33,434 bases of DNA from an uncultured Pirellulaceae bacterium (GCA_938036435.1 CALHPU010000152.1:1-33434), one strand, 5' to 3'. Counted from the stretch's first letter, positions 22,254 to 30,871 are shown. The notes: generated by a model not told the origin, from the letters alone. Numbers and translations: made by a program.

Positions 22254-24041
22254 TTACTTCTTGTTGAGCACGTTCTGGACCTCTTGGAGAGAGGTCACAT
22301 CCATCAACACCAACTGATAGGCGCTGGACCTCATTGATTTCTTTGCCTTGGACTCCTTAGCCGCCGCATCAATGGCGGCAACCTTAGGCGTTTTCTTGAG
22401 CGCTTCACGCACCGCGGCATTGACCGTGATCATCTCAAAAACCGCGATCCGTCCGATATAGCCAATTCCACCGCAAACGTTACAAGCAGGGAACTCAATT
22501 GGATTTCCCTTCTCGTCGACACGCTGCTCTGGGGGTGGCAATTGCCACTGCCGAGAGAGAGTCTTAATCTTTGATGGATCACCGCCGAGTTTCTGAATCA
22601 TTTTCGGTGGCACAGGAATTTCTTGCTTACAGCTATCACATAAGCGGCGCACCAATCGCTGACAGGTGACGTACTTGACCGTCTCACGGAAATCGCCTCG
22701 ATTGCTGGCCTGAGAATACAGTCGCAGCAGCGCCTCGGCCGCCGAAGAAGCTTGGGCGCGCATCCAGATCGATCGCTGTTGCGTTTTGGCTTCTAAGCAC
22801 AGCAAGTCCATAAACTCGGGGGAGGGAACCCGAGGGACGGCAACGGCATCGGGTTGCGTAACGAAAACTTTTTTCAAATACTCGGCTGCCGTTTCATCCG
22901 ATTCAAATTCTTTGGCCGCGACGTTCTCGATGGAGCTTTCTGTTTCATCATCGTCCATGACCACAACGCAGTCGCGTGTTAGTCGATCCGCCGTCACCAA
23001 CATTCCTTGCCATGTTGACGTTAAACCTTGTTTCGGTGGCGCAGAAACGATGCAGATACCGGGACTATTGAGTCCGGCGACAAACTTCTTGGCCATCGAT
23101 GGGAACATGCCCAAATTCGGCAATGGCTGAATGTCTTTGGACTGTACGAAAGTAATCCTAACGCGCTCACCAGTCTTGACGCCTTTAGAAACCACATGCA
23201 ACTTCGCTTTGCCCATCTCTGACTTCAACGAAAAATCGCCTGCCTGTTTTTTCCTGCGCTCTTGGGCATCTAGTCCAGCAACATTCTTCAAGCTAACCAA
23301 CAGCGCATCGCCTTTGACGCGGTCCATATTTGGCAGCGCGTGCCAAGTTCCATCAACAAACAGACGCGGTGCGGCTTGGGTTTGCGTGTAGTCGATTTGA
23401 ATGTAATCAGCGCGTTTGAGCATTCCCTGGTGCAACAACTCCTTGAAATCGACGAAACCCGGCGATTGACGGGCTCTGATCAAAGCAGCACTTCGATCAG
23501 CTTCGCTGGCGCCGGCGGCGTTGATGTTCATCTCCACCCCTTGGTCCTGCGCCAGTTGTTCGGAGCTTTCGCCAGCGAACTGCTTGGGGTTGAGTTTCCT
23601 ACGCAGGCTTTGGCTTTCCTTTAGCTTTGATCGCCTCACGAGTCGGTACCAAAAAAATGGCACTAACGTGGCAACCAACATTAACGGATAACCAATCCAG
23701 AATATGGGAATTGATATCGCCGCGAAAAAACCGCCCAGCAGCGCAAGAACGCTCAAGAGATTCCAAATCTCCGTATTGAGCCCGGCCTCTTTTTCGATCT
23801 TAACCGCGTCTTGGTTCACCCAATCTGCGTTTCTGACCCAAACGAGAAACGTCAGCGCGATCAACAACAGCTTCCACCACGAAAAATAAGCTCCTCCTGT
23901 TTTGGCCGCAAGAAACAGCACGCTGTTGACTTCAGCAGCGAAGGCTGCATCGGCGCTAACCATCGAACCAATGATCGCAACTGCCAACAAGAGGAACCTG
24001 ACAACGTGCCTTGATGCTAGTACAAACAATCGTCGGCTCAT
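22254..24041 (-). CDS. GspE/PilB-like protein with degenerate ATPase motifs and N-terminal membrane domain
   Basis: The 595-residue product combines an N-terminal membrane part with a GspE-like body. Hydrophobic segments lie at about 12-36 (possibly a signal), 55-69, 95-116 and 118-131. The GspE-like part begins near 195, with FVDGTWHALPNMDR and VAGLDAQERRKKQAGDF as the N2 domain. The core has SAPPKQGLTSTWQG at 333-346 where GPTGSGKTT is expected; Leu340 replaces the essential Lys. Walker B and His-box residues are also absent. The C-terminal zinc site is kept (Cys468, 471, 520 and 523; CDSC, CNVC), followed by GYIGRIAVFEMITV. It overlaps the pilT-like stop by one base (TAATG), showing translational coupling. 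A membrane-tethered, non-hydrolysing partner of the neighbouring PilT is the inference. Confidence 0.87.
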   Translation of the reverse strand: MSRRLFVLASRHVVRFLLLAVAIIGSMVSADAAFAAEVNSVLFLAAKTGGAYFSWWKLLLIALTFLVWVRNADWVNQDAVKIEKEAGLNTEIWNLLSVLALLGGFFAAISIPIFWIGYPLMLVATLVPFFWYRLVRRSKLKESQSLRRKLNPKQFAGESSEQLAQDQGVEMNINAAGASEADRSAALIRARQSPGFVDFKELLHQGMLKRADYIQIDYTQTQAAPRLFVDGTWHALPNMDRVKGDALLVSLKNVAGLDAQERRKKQAGDFSLKSEMGKAKLHVVSKGVKTGERVRITFVQSKDIQPLPNLGMFPSMAKKFVAGLNSPGICIVSAPPKQGLTSTWQGMLVTADRLTRDCVVVMDDDETESSIENVAAKEFESDETAAEYLKKVFVTQPDAVAVPRVPSPEFMDLLCLEAKTQQRSIWMRAQASSAAEALLRLYSQASNRGDFRETVKYVTCQRLVRRLCDSCKQEIPVPPKMIQKLGGDPSKIKTLSRQWQLPPPEQRVDEKGNPIEFPACNVCGGIGYIGRIAVFEMITVNAAVREALKKTPKVAAIDAAAKESKAKKSMRSSAYQLVLMDVTSLQEVQNVLNKK

Positions 24042-25279
24042 TAAATAATTCCGGGCTGTGATACGTTGATGCCTTTGAGCTTCATCTTTAGCTCTTCTTT
24101 GTTCGGCGCGACCTGGAAAGCCGTTGGGCGATCGATCAGATTGTCATCGATCAAATCTTTTAGACTCTTGGTAAAGTCCTGCATGCCTTCTTCTTCGCCG
24201 ATACGAATCGCGTCGGAGAGTTTGTGATCTCCTTCTTCGAGAATCAATTTTTTGACCGTCGGATTGAAAGTCATGATCTCGCAAGTCGGCACACGACCAA
24301 CACCCGGTTTGATCGATTTAAGCAGCTTTTGTGCGACGATGGCTTTCATGTTCATTGCAATCGCGTTACGAATCGCACCATGCAACTCTTCAGGGAACAG
24401 ATCCAAAATACGCCCGATCGTTGAAGGAGCCGTCGAAGCGTGAATCGTGCCAAAGACAAGGTGACCGGTCTCGGCAGCGTGAATGGCTGTCATGAAAGTC
24501 TCTTCGTCACGAAGCTCACCAACGAGAATGATATCAGGGTCTTCACGCACGGCGTGTTTCATACCGACACCAAAATCGACAACATCGATGCCGACCTCGC
24601 GCTGGTTGATCAAACATTTGTCGTCGGTGAACACAAACTCAATCGGGTCTTCCAACGTCAGAATATGTTTGTAGTACACGCTGTTGATATAGTTCAACAT
24701 CGACGCGATCGTGGTACTTTTTCCCGAACCGGTCACACCTGCCAGCAAGATCATCCCCTGATCGAAGTGACACAACGTCTCCACCGTCGGCGGCAGGTAC
24801 AAACCATTGAAGTTTGGGATATGATTGTTGACGCGTCGAGCAACCAGTCCGATCTTCCCCAACTGCTGGAGCATGTTGACACGAAAACGCCAAGACGTTC
24901 CGTCCACATCGACCACATACGCGAAATCCGCACCGCCTTCTTCGTCGAAAATTTTCCGGTTCCGCTCGTTCATCATCGGAAATAGCAATCGAGCCATTTC
25001 CTCCATTTCGATCGGACCACGGTTGAGAGGCTTGAGCGTTCCGTTGACTCGCACGATCGGCGGCTTGCCAACTTTCAAGTGCAGGTCACTGCCCTCCAAC
25101 TTCACCAACGCTCGAAATAGTTTATCGACCTCTTGCTCTTCCTGTTTGGTCGTAAACTTGGCAACCATTCGCGCAACGGCATCTTCTTGAGCTTGGTCGT
25201 GTGACGTCTTTCCGTTGGATGCCGCATCAGCGTTATTGTCTTCCGCTGCCGGCTTGGATTCTTTCTTCTTGGTTTTCAC
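24041..25279 (-). CDS. PilT-type secretion/retraction ATPase
   Basis: The 412-residue product is a PilT/PilU-family hexameric ATPase with all motifs intact: Walker A GVTGSGKST at 181-189, the Asp box LTLEDPIEFV at 207-216, Walker B DIILVGELRD at 249-258 and the His box HAAETGHLVFGTIH at 267-280. The PAS-like N-domain (SDLHLKVGKPPIVRVNG) precedes them. In type IV pili PilT powers retraction at the inner membrane. About 50 extra residues at the N-terminus are Lys-, Ala- and Gln-rich and likely disordered. Translation starts at GTG 25279, with AGGA 11 bp upstream as a weak ribosome binding site. It heads the operon with two degenerate GspE-like genes and a CvpA-like gene; no pilin, PilC or PilQ gene is in the window. 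The symbol pilT is withheld because a pilus role is not shown. Confidence 0.93.
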   Translation of the reverse strand: MKTKKKESKPAAEDNNADAASNGKTSHDQAQEDAVARMVAKFTTKQEEQEVDKLFRALVKLEGSDLHLKVGKPPIVRVNGTLKPLNRGPIEMEEMARLLFPMMNERNRKIFDEEGGADFAYVVDVDGTSWRFRVNMLQQLGKIGLVARRVNNHIPNFNGLYLPPTVETLCHFDQGMILLAGVTGSGKSTTIASMLNYINSVYYKHILTLEDPIEFVFTDDKCLINQREVGIDVVDFGVGMKHAVREDPDIILVGELRDEETFMTAIHAAETGHLVFGTIHASTAPSTIGRILDLFPEELHGAIRNAIAMNMKAIVAQKLLKSIKPGVGRVPTCEIMTFNPTVKKLILEEGDHKLSDAIRIGEEEGMQDFTKSLKDLIDDNLIDRPTAFQVAPNKEELKMKLKGINVSQPGII

Positions 25280-26018
25280 AGATTTGAGTGTCCTAGAGTC
25301 GTCGAAAAGAAGTACTACAGAGGTCGATCGCTTGTAAGGGTAAACTTGACTTCAAGACTTTGTCTTCCAGCGGCTCGCCCAACCCGCAAACTCCACATCT
25401 TTCCCAGATTGGAGAAAGGCTGTCGATCTGCATTTTAAGCAGCCATTATTATCTTACAGTGACTGAAAATATAGACCGTGCCTTTGGAAAAAACGGGCTT
25501 CACAAGCCAATTCGCCGTCCCATGTTACCCCAACGAATCTCTGAAATAGGACACCTTTGCGAAATGCTGGCAAAGTCCCAGCGGCTTGCGCTATCTAAGC
25601 GCTTGGCCGCTGATTGAATTGAGCAGCATGGGCCTTCAGGCGGAGCAATAAGATTGCGGCCAAATCCGGTACTGCAAACGGATTACGACTCTCCATGCAA
25701 GATCCTACCACGCTACGAGCTGGCTGTTGAAAATTGGCAACACCGAAGCGCTTGGGCAACATCAGACCTTCAAAAGGTTGTGTTTAAGCATCATCTCATC
25801 GGCTCTCGCACGAGACGACTAAAAACCGTCATCCAAAGAATGAGCGTGATTTCCTGAGGAATAGAGCCCTTTTCTGATTGATGCTCTCTAACGCTTCCTT
25901 CCATGCGCGACGACTGGCATCTCGGTTGCTTCGTAAATATTTAGAAGCAGTCACGCTTCGAGTCTTTCCGATGGACGGGCTCTCGTTAGCCACCTCACTT
26001 CTAGGTAACTTTTCCACA
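25280..26018. other. Intergenic region with a strong hairpin
   Basis: About 740 bp lie between the divergent pilT-like gene and the next plus-strand gene. Short open frames on both strands show no family signal. A compound hairpin occupies 25579-25612 (listed separately). The last 140 bp (25878-26018) are open in the frame of the next gene and could be coding if that gene starts earlier. Confidence 0.5.
25579..25612. other. Compound hairpin, possible structured RNA
   Basis: CAGCGGC at 25579-25585 pairs with GCCGCTG at 25606-25612. Inside it GCGCT pairs with AGCGC around the loop ATCTA, leaving a small internal loop (TT/TTG). Twelve pairs, nearly all G-C or G-C adjacent, make it stable. No T-run follows on either strand. 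It may be part of a small RNA or an untranslated leader. Confidence 0.35.
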
Positions 26019-26468
26019 ATGATGTCCAGCCGAACATTCTCGTTTTTGAAATTTATCTCGTCGCTCGTGCTTATGGGTGGAGCGTTTTGCTGTTGGATCT
26101 TGTTGTGCGTGTGGGCTATCGGGTATCTAAATGGCGATTCGAACAATCTGAGCATTCTTAATGACTCTGCAACCGTGGCGATGTCAGCCACCGGCGACTC
26201 GACGCCGCAAGTGAGAATCTCTAACAAACTACGCTATACCGCCATGGGCTGGCAAACACCCAGCCACTGGGCGCCACTGCAAACCCAAGGCAGCCAACTG
26301 TCGTTCTCTCGATTGAATCCGATCGTTTTTGCTTTTCTGATTCTATTTGCCAGCCTGTTGGCAATCTTGCTGTATACACCAGATGAAGAAATCGCCAACT
26401 TGTTGAAGTCTAGCAATCTCAAACATAAAGAAGTCGTGGCGATCAAATTAAACAAACTTCGTAAGTAA
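26019..26468 (+). CDS. Small two-helix membrane protein, unknown function
   Basis: The 149-residue product has two clear transmembrane helices: ISSLVLMGGAFCCWILLCVW near the N-terminus and PIVFAFLILFASLLAILLY near the C-terminus. Between them lies a polar domain of about 60 residues, followed by a short basic tail (VVAIKLNKLRK). No family is recognised. The frame is open from TTG 25878 and ATG 25881; ATG 26019 was chosen because it sits just before the first helix, but 25971 is also possible and none has a strong ribosome binding site. The stop is 9 bp from the stop of the convergent acetyltransferase gene. The minus-strand frame over its start region lacks any hydrophobic or motif signal, so the plus-strand reading is preferred. 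Confidence 0.55.
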   Translation: MMSSRTFSFLKFISSLVLMGGAFCCWILLCVWAIGYLNGDSNNLSILNDSATVAMSATGDSTPQVRISNKLRYTAMGWQTPSHWAPLQTQGSQLSFSRLNPIVFAFLILFASLLAILLYTPDEEIANLLKSSNLKHKEVVAIKLNKLRK

Positions 26469-26477
26469 CGACTACCA

Positions 26478-26951
26478 TCAAGCGTTGCCTTGGCGTTTCA
26501 TAGAGCGATGTTCGATACCCGCATCAAGATAAACCGGGCCCTCTGCTACAAAACCTCGCGCTTCATAGAAACCAACAGCATGCAACTGCGCCGAAAGCGT
26601 GAACTGTCGTAGGTCTGATTCGATGCCCAACTGAATCAACCGTTCTAGAATCGCGGTTCCCACGCCTTCCCCGCGCCAAGCTTCTAACACGGCCATTCTT
26701 CCGATCAACCCGTCAGCCGAAATGCGCCCCGTGCCGATCGATTGCCCATTTCGATCGACGGCTAGCACCGCCGAAAACTGGTCATCATCGCCCACCCATT
26801 CCTGATCTTCTGGGACTTGCTGTTCAACAACAAACACCTGATGCCGCACAGTGAACAGTTTTTCTATGTCGGCCGGCCATACCGCATCAATTACGCGAAA
26901 TTTTTTGCCTTTTTCGTCCGTCGCTGCTGCCCGGTCTATCTTGTCTGTCAT
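26478..26951 (-). CDS. GNAT-family N-acetyltransferase
   Basis: The 157-residue product has the Gcn5-related acetyltransferase fold. The acetyl-CoA binding motif A is clear: IGRMAVLEAWRGEGVGTAIL, with the pyrophosphate loop RGEGVG. The start region RHQVFVVEQQVPEDQEWVGDDD and the C-terminal SAQLHAVGFYEARGFV resemble the ElaA-like subgroup. Members acetylate small amines or protein N-termini; the substrate is unknown. The gene is divergent from the next plus-strand gene, with 46 bp between starts. Confidence 0.9.
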   Translation of the reverse strand: MTDKIDRAAATDEKGKKFRVIDAVWPADIEKLFTVRHQVFVVEQQVPEDQEWVGDDDQFSAVLAVDRNGQSIGTGRISADGLIGRMAVLEAWRGEGVGTAILERLIQLGIESDLRQFTLSAQLHAVGFYEARGFVAEGPVYLDAGIEHRSMKRQGNA

Positions 26952-26997
26952 ATAGTTTGATCCAGCTATTTAGGAAACCAAAGACTCGGAAACAACG

Positions 26998-27810
26998 ATG
27001 ACTAATTCATCAATCGCCACACAAACATCATCAACCCTAACCTTGGGCGATGTCCAATTCAAAACGTCGCGCCCGCACCGGTTTGGGATTGTCATTCACT
27101 CAATCGCCGAGGCTGATGAAATATCAGCAGCCTCTGATTATTTGCACGAGCATCTACTATCGCCAGAGATGCGCGAAATATTTCTCGAATTGATTGAAAC
27201 TGAGGGACTTGTCGTTTGTAAAAATGTTCACTCCGAACATCCTACCTATCGTAAAGTCAGAGGTAAATCTTCGGGCGGCAAATTAAGCCAAGCCGAATAC
27301 TACCACCATGATGGATGCAGTTGCCCGACCAAACCGCAAATCGTTGAAATCCGGCTTCCGCAGCAGGACGTTGGCCGTGATGTTGCCACCGCAATCGCAC
27401 CCTTTGGCGATGTTGTCCAAGCCATGCTCAAAGCACTACCTGAAAACCTCAAATCCAGCCCGGGAATCGATATCCAGATCACTGAAGCGCTACATGCATT
27501 TTCTCTAGACTCCGATCAGTGGCCTGAGCCTTCTCAATGGGACAAAATCCAAGGCCGCATCACGCGCCTGATTCGGCGCGAGATGGATGCTGAATCCAGC
27601 CGCGCATGGTTCCGCCAAGTCGACGATCTTGCAGGAGCCTACGTGCTGCCTTGGGAGATGCGAGAAAGTCGTTTGATGCTGAACAATCACGCCGACCTTT
27701 CACGCACTTTTCAACATCGCCGATCGATGCAAAAACCCAAATCAGAGATCGCTCAAAACGGGTCGCTGGTCAAACGCTGGACAGCTGAAGAATATCCGGC
27801 ACCAACGTAA
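26998..27810 (+). CDS. Unknown protein, possibly Fe(II)/2-oxoglutarate oxygenase-like
   Basis: The 270-residue product is not recognised with certainty. Several features resemble TauD/clavaminate-synthase-type oxygenases: GLVVCKNVHSEHP near 70-82, a HxD-like YYHHDGC at 101-107 in the position of the first two iron ligands, and LMLNNHADLSRTFQHRR at 226-242, similar to the NNHRVLHGR segment that carries the distal His and the 2-oxoglutarate-binding Arg. If this holds, His103 or His104 with Asp105 and His231 would be the ligands. Two cysteines (CSC, 107-109) directly after the putative HxD are unusual. No signal peptide or membrane segment is seen. It stands alone, divergent from the acetyltransferase and 158 bp upstream of the Hsp70 operon. 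The coding status is well supported; the function is tentative. Confidence 0.6.
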   Translation: MTNSSIATQTSSTLTLGDVQFKTSRPHRFGIVIHSIAEADEISAASDYLHEHLLSPEMREIFLELIETEGLVVCKNVHSEHPTYRKVRGKSSGGKLSQAEYYHHDGCSCPTKPQIVEIRLPQQDVGRDVATAIAPFGDVVQAMLKALPENLKSSPGIDIQITEALHAFSLDSDQWPEPSQWDKIQGRITRLIRREMDAESSRAWFRQVDDLAGAYVLPWEMRESRLMLNNHADLSRTFQHRRSMQKPKSEIAQNGSLVKRWTAEEYPAPT

Positions 27811-27968
27811 TAGATCAATGTACTGCGATTGCAAAAGCGTTTTTGGCTCAAAACCGCTTGCCACAGAGAACCTTCTTTCGATTGGAATTGTCTCTTAGGT
27901 CAGCTATAGTTTCTATCTCCGCCAAAGAATTCTCATCTTTGCTTTTCTACTTTGAAAACTACCCAATC

Positions 27969-29705
27969 ATGTCAAAAACTGTCGGTATCGATCTCGGAAC
28001 GACCAATTCTGCAGTTGGAACAATGGTCGATGGGACACCGCGTCTGATTCCAAATGCAATTGGAAAATACTTGACTCCTTCGGTGATTGGAATCGATGAA
28101 TCAGGCGAAGTACTCGTTGGCAACGCGGCAAAAGAATACCAAACGCTGCAGCCCACACGATGTGTTTCGGGATTTAAACGCCGTATGGGGACAGATTGGA
28201 AATGTAAAATTGGCAACCATACTTTTTCTGCGATTGAACTCTCCAGCCTCGTACTTGGTTCACTCAAAGCCGATGCGGAGTCGCACCTTAACACAGAAAT
28301 CCACAAAGCCGTCATTACTGTACCGGCTTATTTCAATAACGATCAACGACAGGCAACGATTGAAGCGGGAAAAATTGCGGGGTTTCAAGTTGAAAGAATC
28401 ATCAACGAACCTACCGCGGCTGCTTTGGCCTACGGTGTTCACGAAACCGACACTGAGAAGACGATTGCTGTTTTCGATTTAGGAGGTGGCACATTTGACA
28501 TTTCGATTGTTGACTTCTTCGAAGGTGCTATCGAAGTACGATCATCTGCCGGCGAAGCAATTTTAGGAGGTGAAGATTTCACTCGCGCTCTTGCAATGGC
28601 TGTTTTGAAGGAGCACTCGATCATCTATGAACATGCTGAAGTTAAATCTCCCAAAATGGTCGCGCGTCTGATCCGACAGTGTGAAAACGCTAAAGTCGCT
28701 CTCTCGAAATCTAATTCGTTTGATATCTACATACCGGACTCTAATGGCGACCTCGCTCCTGAAGCGAAAAAATTCACGGTTGATCGTTCTATATTGAACG
28801 AAGCCTGCAAACCAATCTTGAGTCGAATCGCGATCCCAATTCGGCGGGCAATGGGCGATGCCAAACTGAATCATCAAGATCTGGATCAAGTCATCTTGGT
28901 GGGCGGCGCAACTCGAATGCCAAGCGTTGTTGATATCGCCTCAACTTTGCTTGGCCATCCTCCAAGCGGATCTATCAACCCTGATGAAGTCGTCGCACTT
29001 GGTGCGGTCGTTCAAGCTGGCTTGATCGATCAAGACCAAGCTCTCGATGAAGTTGTCGTCGTCGACGTGGCACCATTCTCGCTAGGAGTCGAAATTGCAA
29101 AGGAAATAGGTGATACACAAGTTAGTGGATACTATCTTCCAATCATCAATCGCAATACCGTAATCCCAACCTCGCGCTCACACACCGTTGGAACGATGGT
29201 ACCTAACCAGCAGCAACTCCAAATCAGCGTCTTCCAAGGGGAGAGTCGCATGGTGAAAGACAATCTGCTGTTGGGAGAATTACTGGTTGATGGAATTCCT
29301 TTAGGGCCAGCCGGTCAACAAGTTGAGATACGATTCACCTACGACAACAACGGCATTCTTGAAGTAGAAACAACCGTCACCGAAACGAATAAACAAGCGA
29401 AGCTAGTCATCACAAAAAGCGGAAGCAATCTCAGTGATAGTGCGATCAAAAAAGCATTGGCATCTATGGCCAAATTGAAAATTCATCCGCGTGAACAAGC
29501 GGAGAACAAGTTTTTGATGAAACGTGCCGAACGGCTGTTTCAGGAACTACCGTTGGGGCTTCGAAGGGATCTAGAGATTTACTTGGACTCTTTTGAGTCC
29601 GCAATGGAGTCTCGCGACGCTCAACAAATTAGCGGCACTAGGCAACAACTGTCTCTTTTCCTATCGGCCCACGATTGCTCGTTGAACGACGACAACATCG
29701 ACTAG
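27969..29705 (+). CDS. hscC: HscC-type Hsp70 chaperone
   Basis: The 578-residue product is an Hsp70 family member, close in length to E. coli HscC and shorter than DnaK. The ATPase domain is complete: GIDLGTTNS at 6-14, INEPTAAALAYG near 145-156, FDLGGGTFD near 168-176 and VILVGGATRMP near 307-317. A substrate-binding beta domain follows (VAPFSLGVEIA, then QLQISVFQGES), and the helical lid is short, about 75 residues. The frame is open from 27843, but the family N-terminus MSKTVGIDLGTTNS fixes the ATG at 27969. It is followed by a membrane protein and a J-like protein on the same strand. In E. coli HscC works with dedicated J proteins encoded nearby, so this looks like a self-contained specialised chaperone set rather than general DnaK. 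hscC is assigned by overall resemblance. Confidence 0.88.
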   Translation: MSKTVGIDLGTTNSAVGTMVDGTPRLIPNAIGKYLTPSVIGIDESGEVLVGNAAKEYQTLQPTRCVSGFKRRMGTDWKCKIGNHTFSAIELSSLVLGSLKADAESHLNTEIHKAVITVPAYFNNDQRQATIEAGKIAGFQVERIINEPTAAALAYGVHETDTEKTIAVFDLGGGTFDISIVDFFEGAIEVRSSAGEAILGGEDFTRALAMAVLKEHSIIYEHAEVKSPKMVARLIRQCENAKVALSKSNSFDIYIPDSNGDLAPEAKKFTVDRSILNEACKPILSRIAIPIRRAMGDAKLNHQDLDQVILVGGATRMPSVVDIASTLLGHPPSGSINPDEVVALGAVVQAGLIDQDQALDEVVVVDVAPFSLGVEIAKEIGDTQVSGYYLPIINRNTVIPTSRSHTVGTMVPNQQQLQISVFQGESRMVKDNLLLGELLVDGIPLGPAGQQVEIRFTYDNNGILEVETTVTETNKQAKLVITKSGSNLSDSAIKKALASMAKLKIHPREQAENKFLMKRAERLFQELPLGLRRDLEIYLDSFESAMESRDAQQISGTRQQLSLFLSAHDCSLNDDNID

Positions 29706-29728
29706 CAAACATTGAAACCAATTGTCCA

Positions 29729-30871
29729 ATGGACTCTGATTCAAATTATCAGCAGCAGCTATCCAAGCGGAGCAGGGACTGGATTGCCAACCAGCTTCAA
29801 CTGGAGGAATTCAGTGATTCTGATTCATCCTCACTGCAATGTGCTGCGCTAACTTCTTTTTTTCAATCACTGGAACAAACTAGCTTCGCACCGAACAAAG
29901 ACCAGATAGAAGCCGTTGAAATGTCCTTCGGCCGGCCAATTGAGTCGGCCGGTCGTTACTTGCAGAAGATAGAGTCCGAACATCTCGAACAAATTGACTC
30001 TATCGTCGCAGACATCGCCTCTCAACTGGAAAATCAAGCATCCAACATTGACTTGGAAATCCTCGAAAAACGGCTGAACAATTTTTTGCAAACACGCTCC
30101 ACAAAGGTTAGCCACTACGCCAACCAAGTTCACAAAACTGTTAAATCAGTAGATTTTTCTTGTGTTGCTCCAAACCCGTTGTCCAAACGAATTGCAGCAG
30201 CCGCGTTTCACATTGCTGCCGTTCGACCATCTCAAAGACTGGAAACTCAAAACCACTACTTACAACAGATCTCGCCACTGGGTGTCGATGTGTGCGGCGA
30301 AGCTATCTCTGGCATTGACACTCGTCGGTTCAATCTTCCTTTTGATCTCTATCAGTTCTTCTTGGAACAACTGAGCAGTGAAGAGCTTGACGTCTCTGAT
30401 TTCATCATTTCTTCTCCAGTATCTGCTACAAGTTTATCTCTCTATCCCTACAAACATACTTTCGGCACGTTGCGACCCAAGAGCAGTGGTCAAAACGACG
30501 CTGGATGGCCCGCGATTTTGACCGGTGCTGTCATCGTATTTGCGCTAGTGATCATGCTTCTTAGAGCTACATCGCACCAAGGCACACAGAGAACTAACCG
30601 ATGGAAAAACATCCCAATCAAACACCCTGTAATCATCTTCGACAAAAATGACCCAAACAAATATGCGGTAAAGATGGTTAAACCGGGACGAGAGATCGGA
30701 CGGCCCCAAAGACTGAAAATAACCCCTGAACATCCCGGCCCATTTGTCAATGTTCCACTTTCGGAGATCGATCCAGTGGAAGTTACGGCTGAAGATATTA
30801 AGAACGATACTCACTACAAAGTAATCAAAATTCTCTCAGGCATTAGATCCGAAGGCACCAGTGATGACTGA
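29729..30871 (+). CDS. Single-pass membrane protein of the HscC operon, unknown function
   Basis: The 380-residue product is not recognised. The first 255 residues are polar and predicted largely helical, with Gln/Glu/Leu-rich stretches such as YLQKIESEHLEQIDSIVADI that could form coiled coils. One transmembrane helix lies at about 260-281 (WPAILTGAVIVFALVIMLLRA). A basic segment (TQRTNRWKNIPIK) follows, and then about 90 polar residues, which by the positive-inside rule would be cytoplasmic. The frame is open from 29675, overlapping the Hsp70 stop; ATG 29729, 23 bp after that stop, was preferred. The 3' end overlaps the next gene by 8 bp (ATGACTGA), so it is translationally coupled to the J-like protein. 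It may anchor the chaperone pair to the membrane or be its client; this is inference from position. Confidence 0.75.
   Translation: MDSDSNYQQQLSKRSRDWIANQLQLEEFSDSDSSSLQCAALTSFFQSLEQTSFAPNKDQIEAVEMSFGRPIESAGRYLQKIESEHLEQIDSIVADIASQLENQASNIDLEILEKRLNNFLQTRSTKVSHYANQVHKTVKSVDFSCVAPNPLSKRIAAAAFHIAAVRPSQRLETQNHYLQQISPLGVDVCGEAISGIDTRRFNLPFDLYQFFLEQLSSEELDVSDFIISSPVSATSLSLYPYKHTFGTLRPKSSGQNDAGWPAILTGAVIVFALVIMLLRATSHQGTQRTNRWKNIPIKHPVIIFDKNDPNKYAVKMVKPGREIGRPQRLKITPEHPGPFVNVPLSEIDPVEVTAEDIKNDTHYKVIKILSGIRSEGTSDD

Noticed and set aside
24440..24985. 181-codon plus-strand frame opposite the pilT-like gene
   Set aside because: It overlaps the Walker motifs of PilT on the other strand and has no family resemblance.
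25360..25617. 85-codon plus-strand frame in the gap upstream of pilT
   Set aside because: No ribosome binding site, composition unlike neighbouring genes, no motif, and it covers the hairpin.
25829..26227. 132-codon minus-strand frame overlapping the two-helix membrane protein
   Set aside because: The plus-strand frame has two clear transmembrane helices; the minus-strand frame has no recognisable feature.
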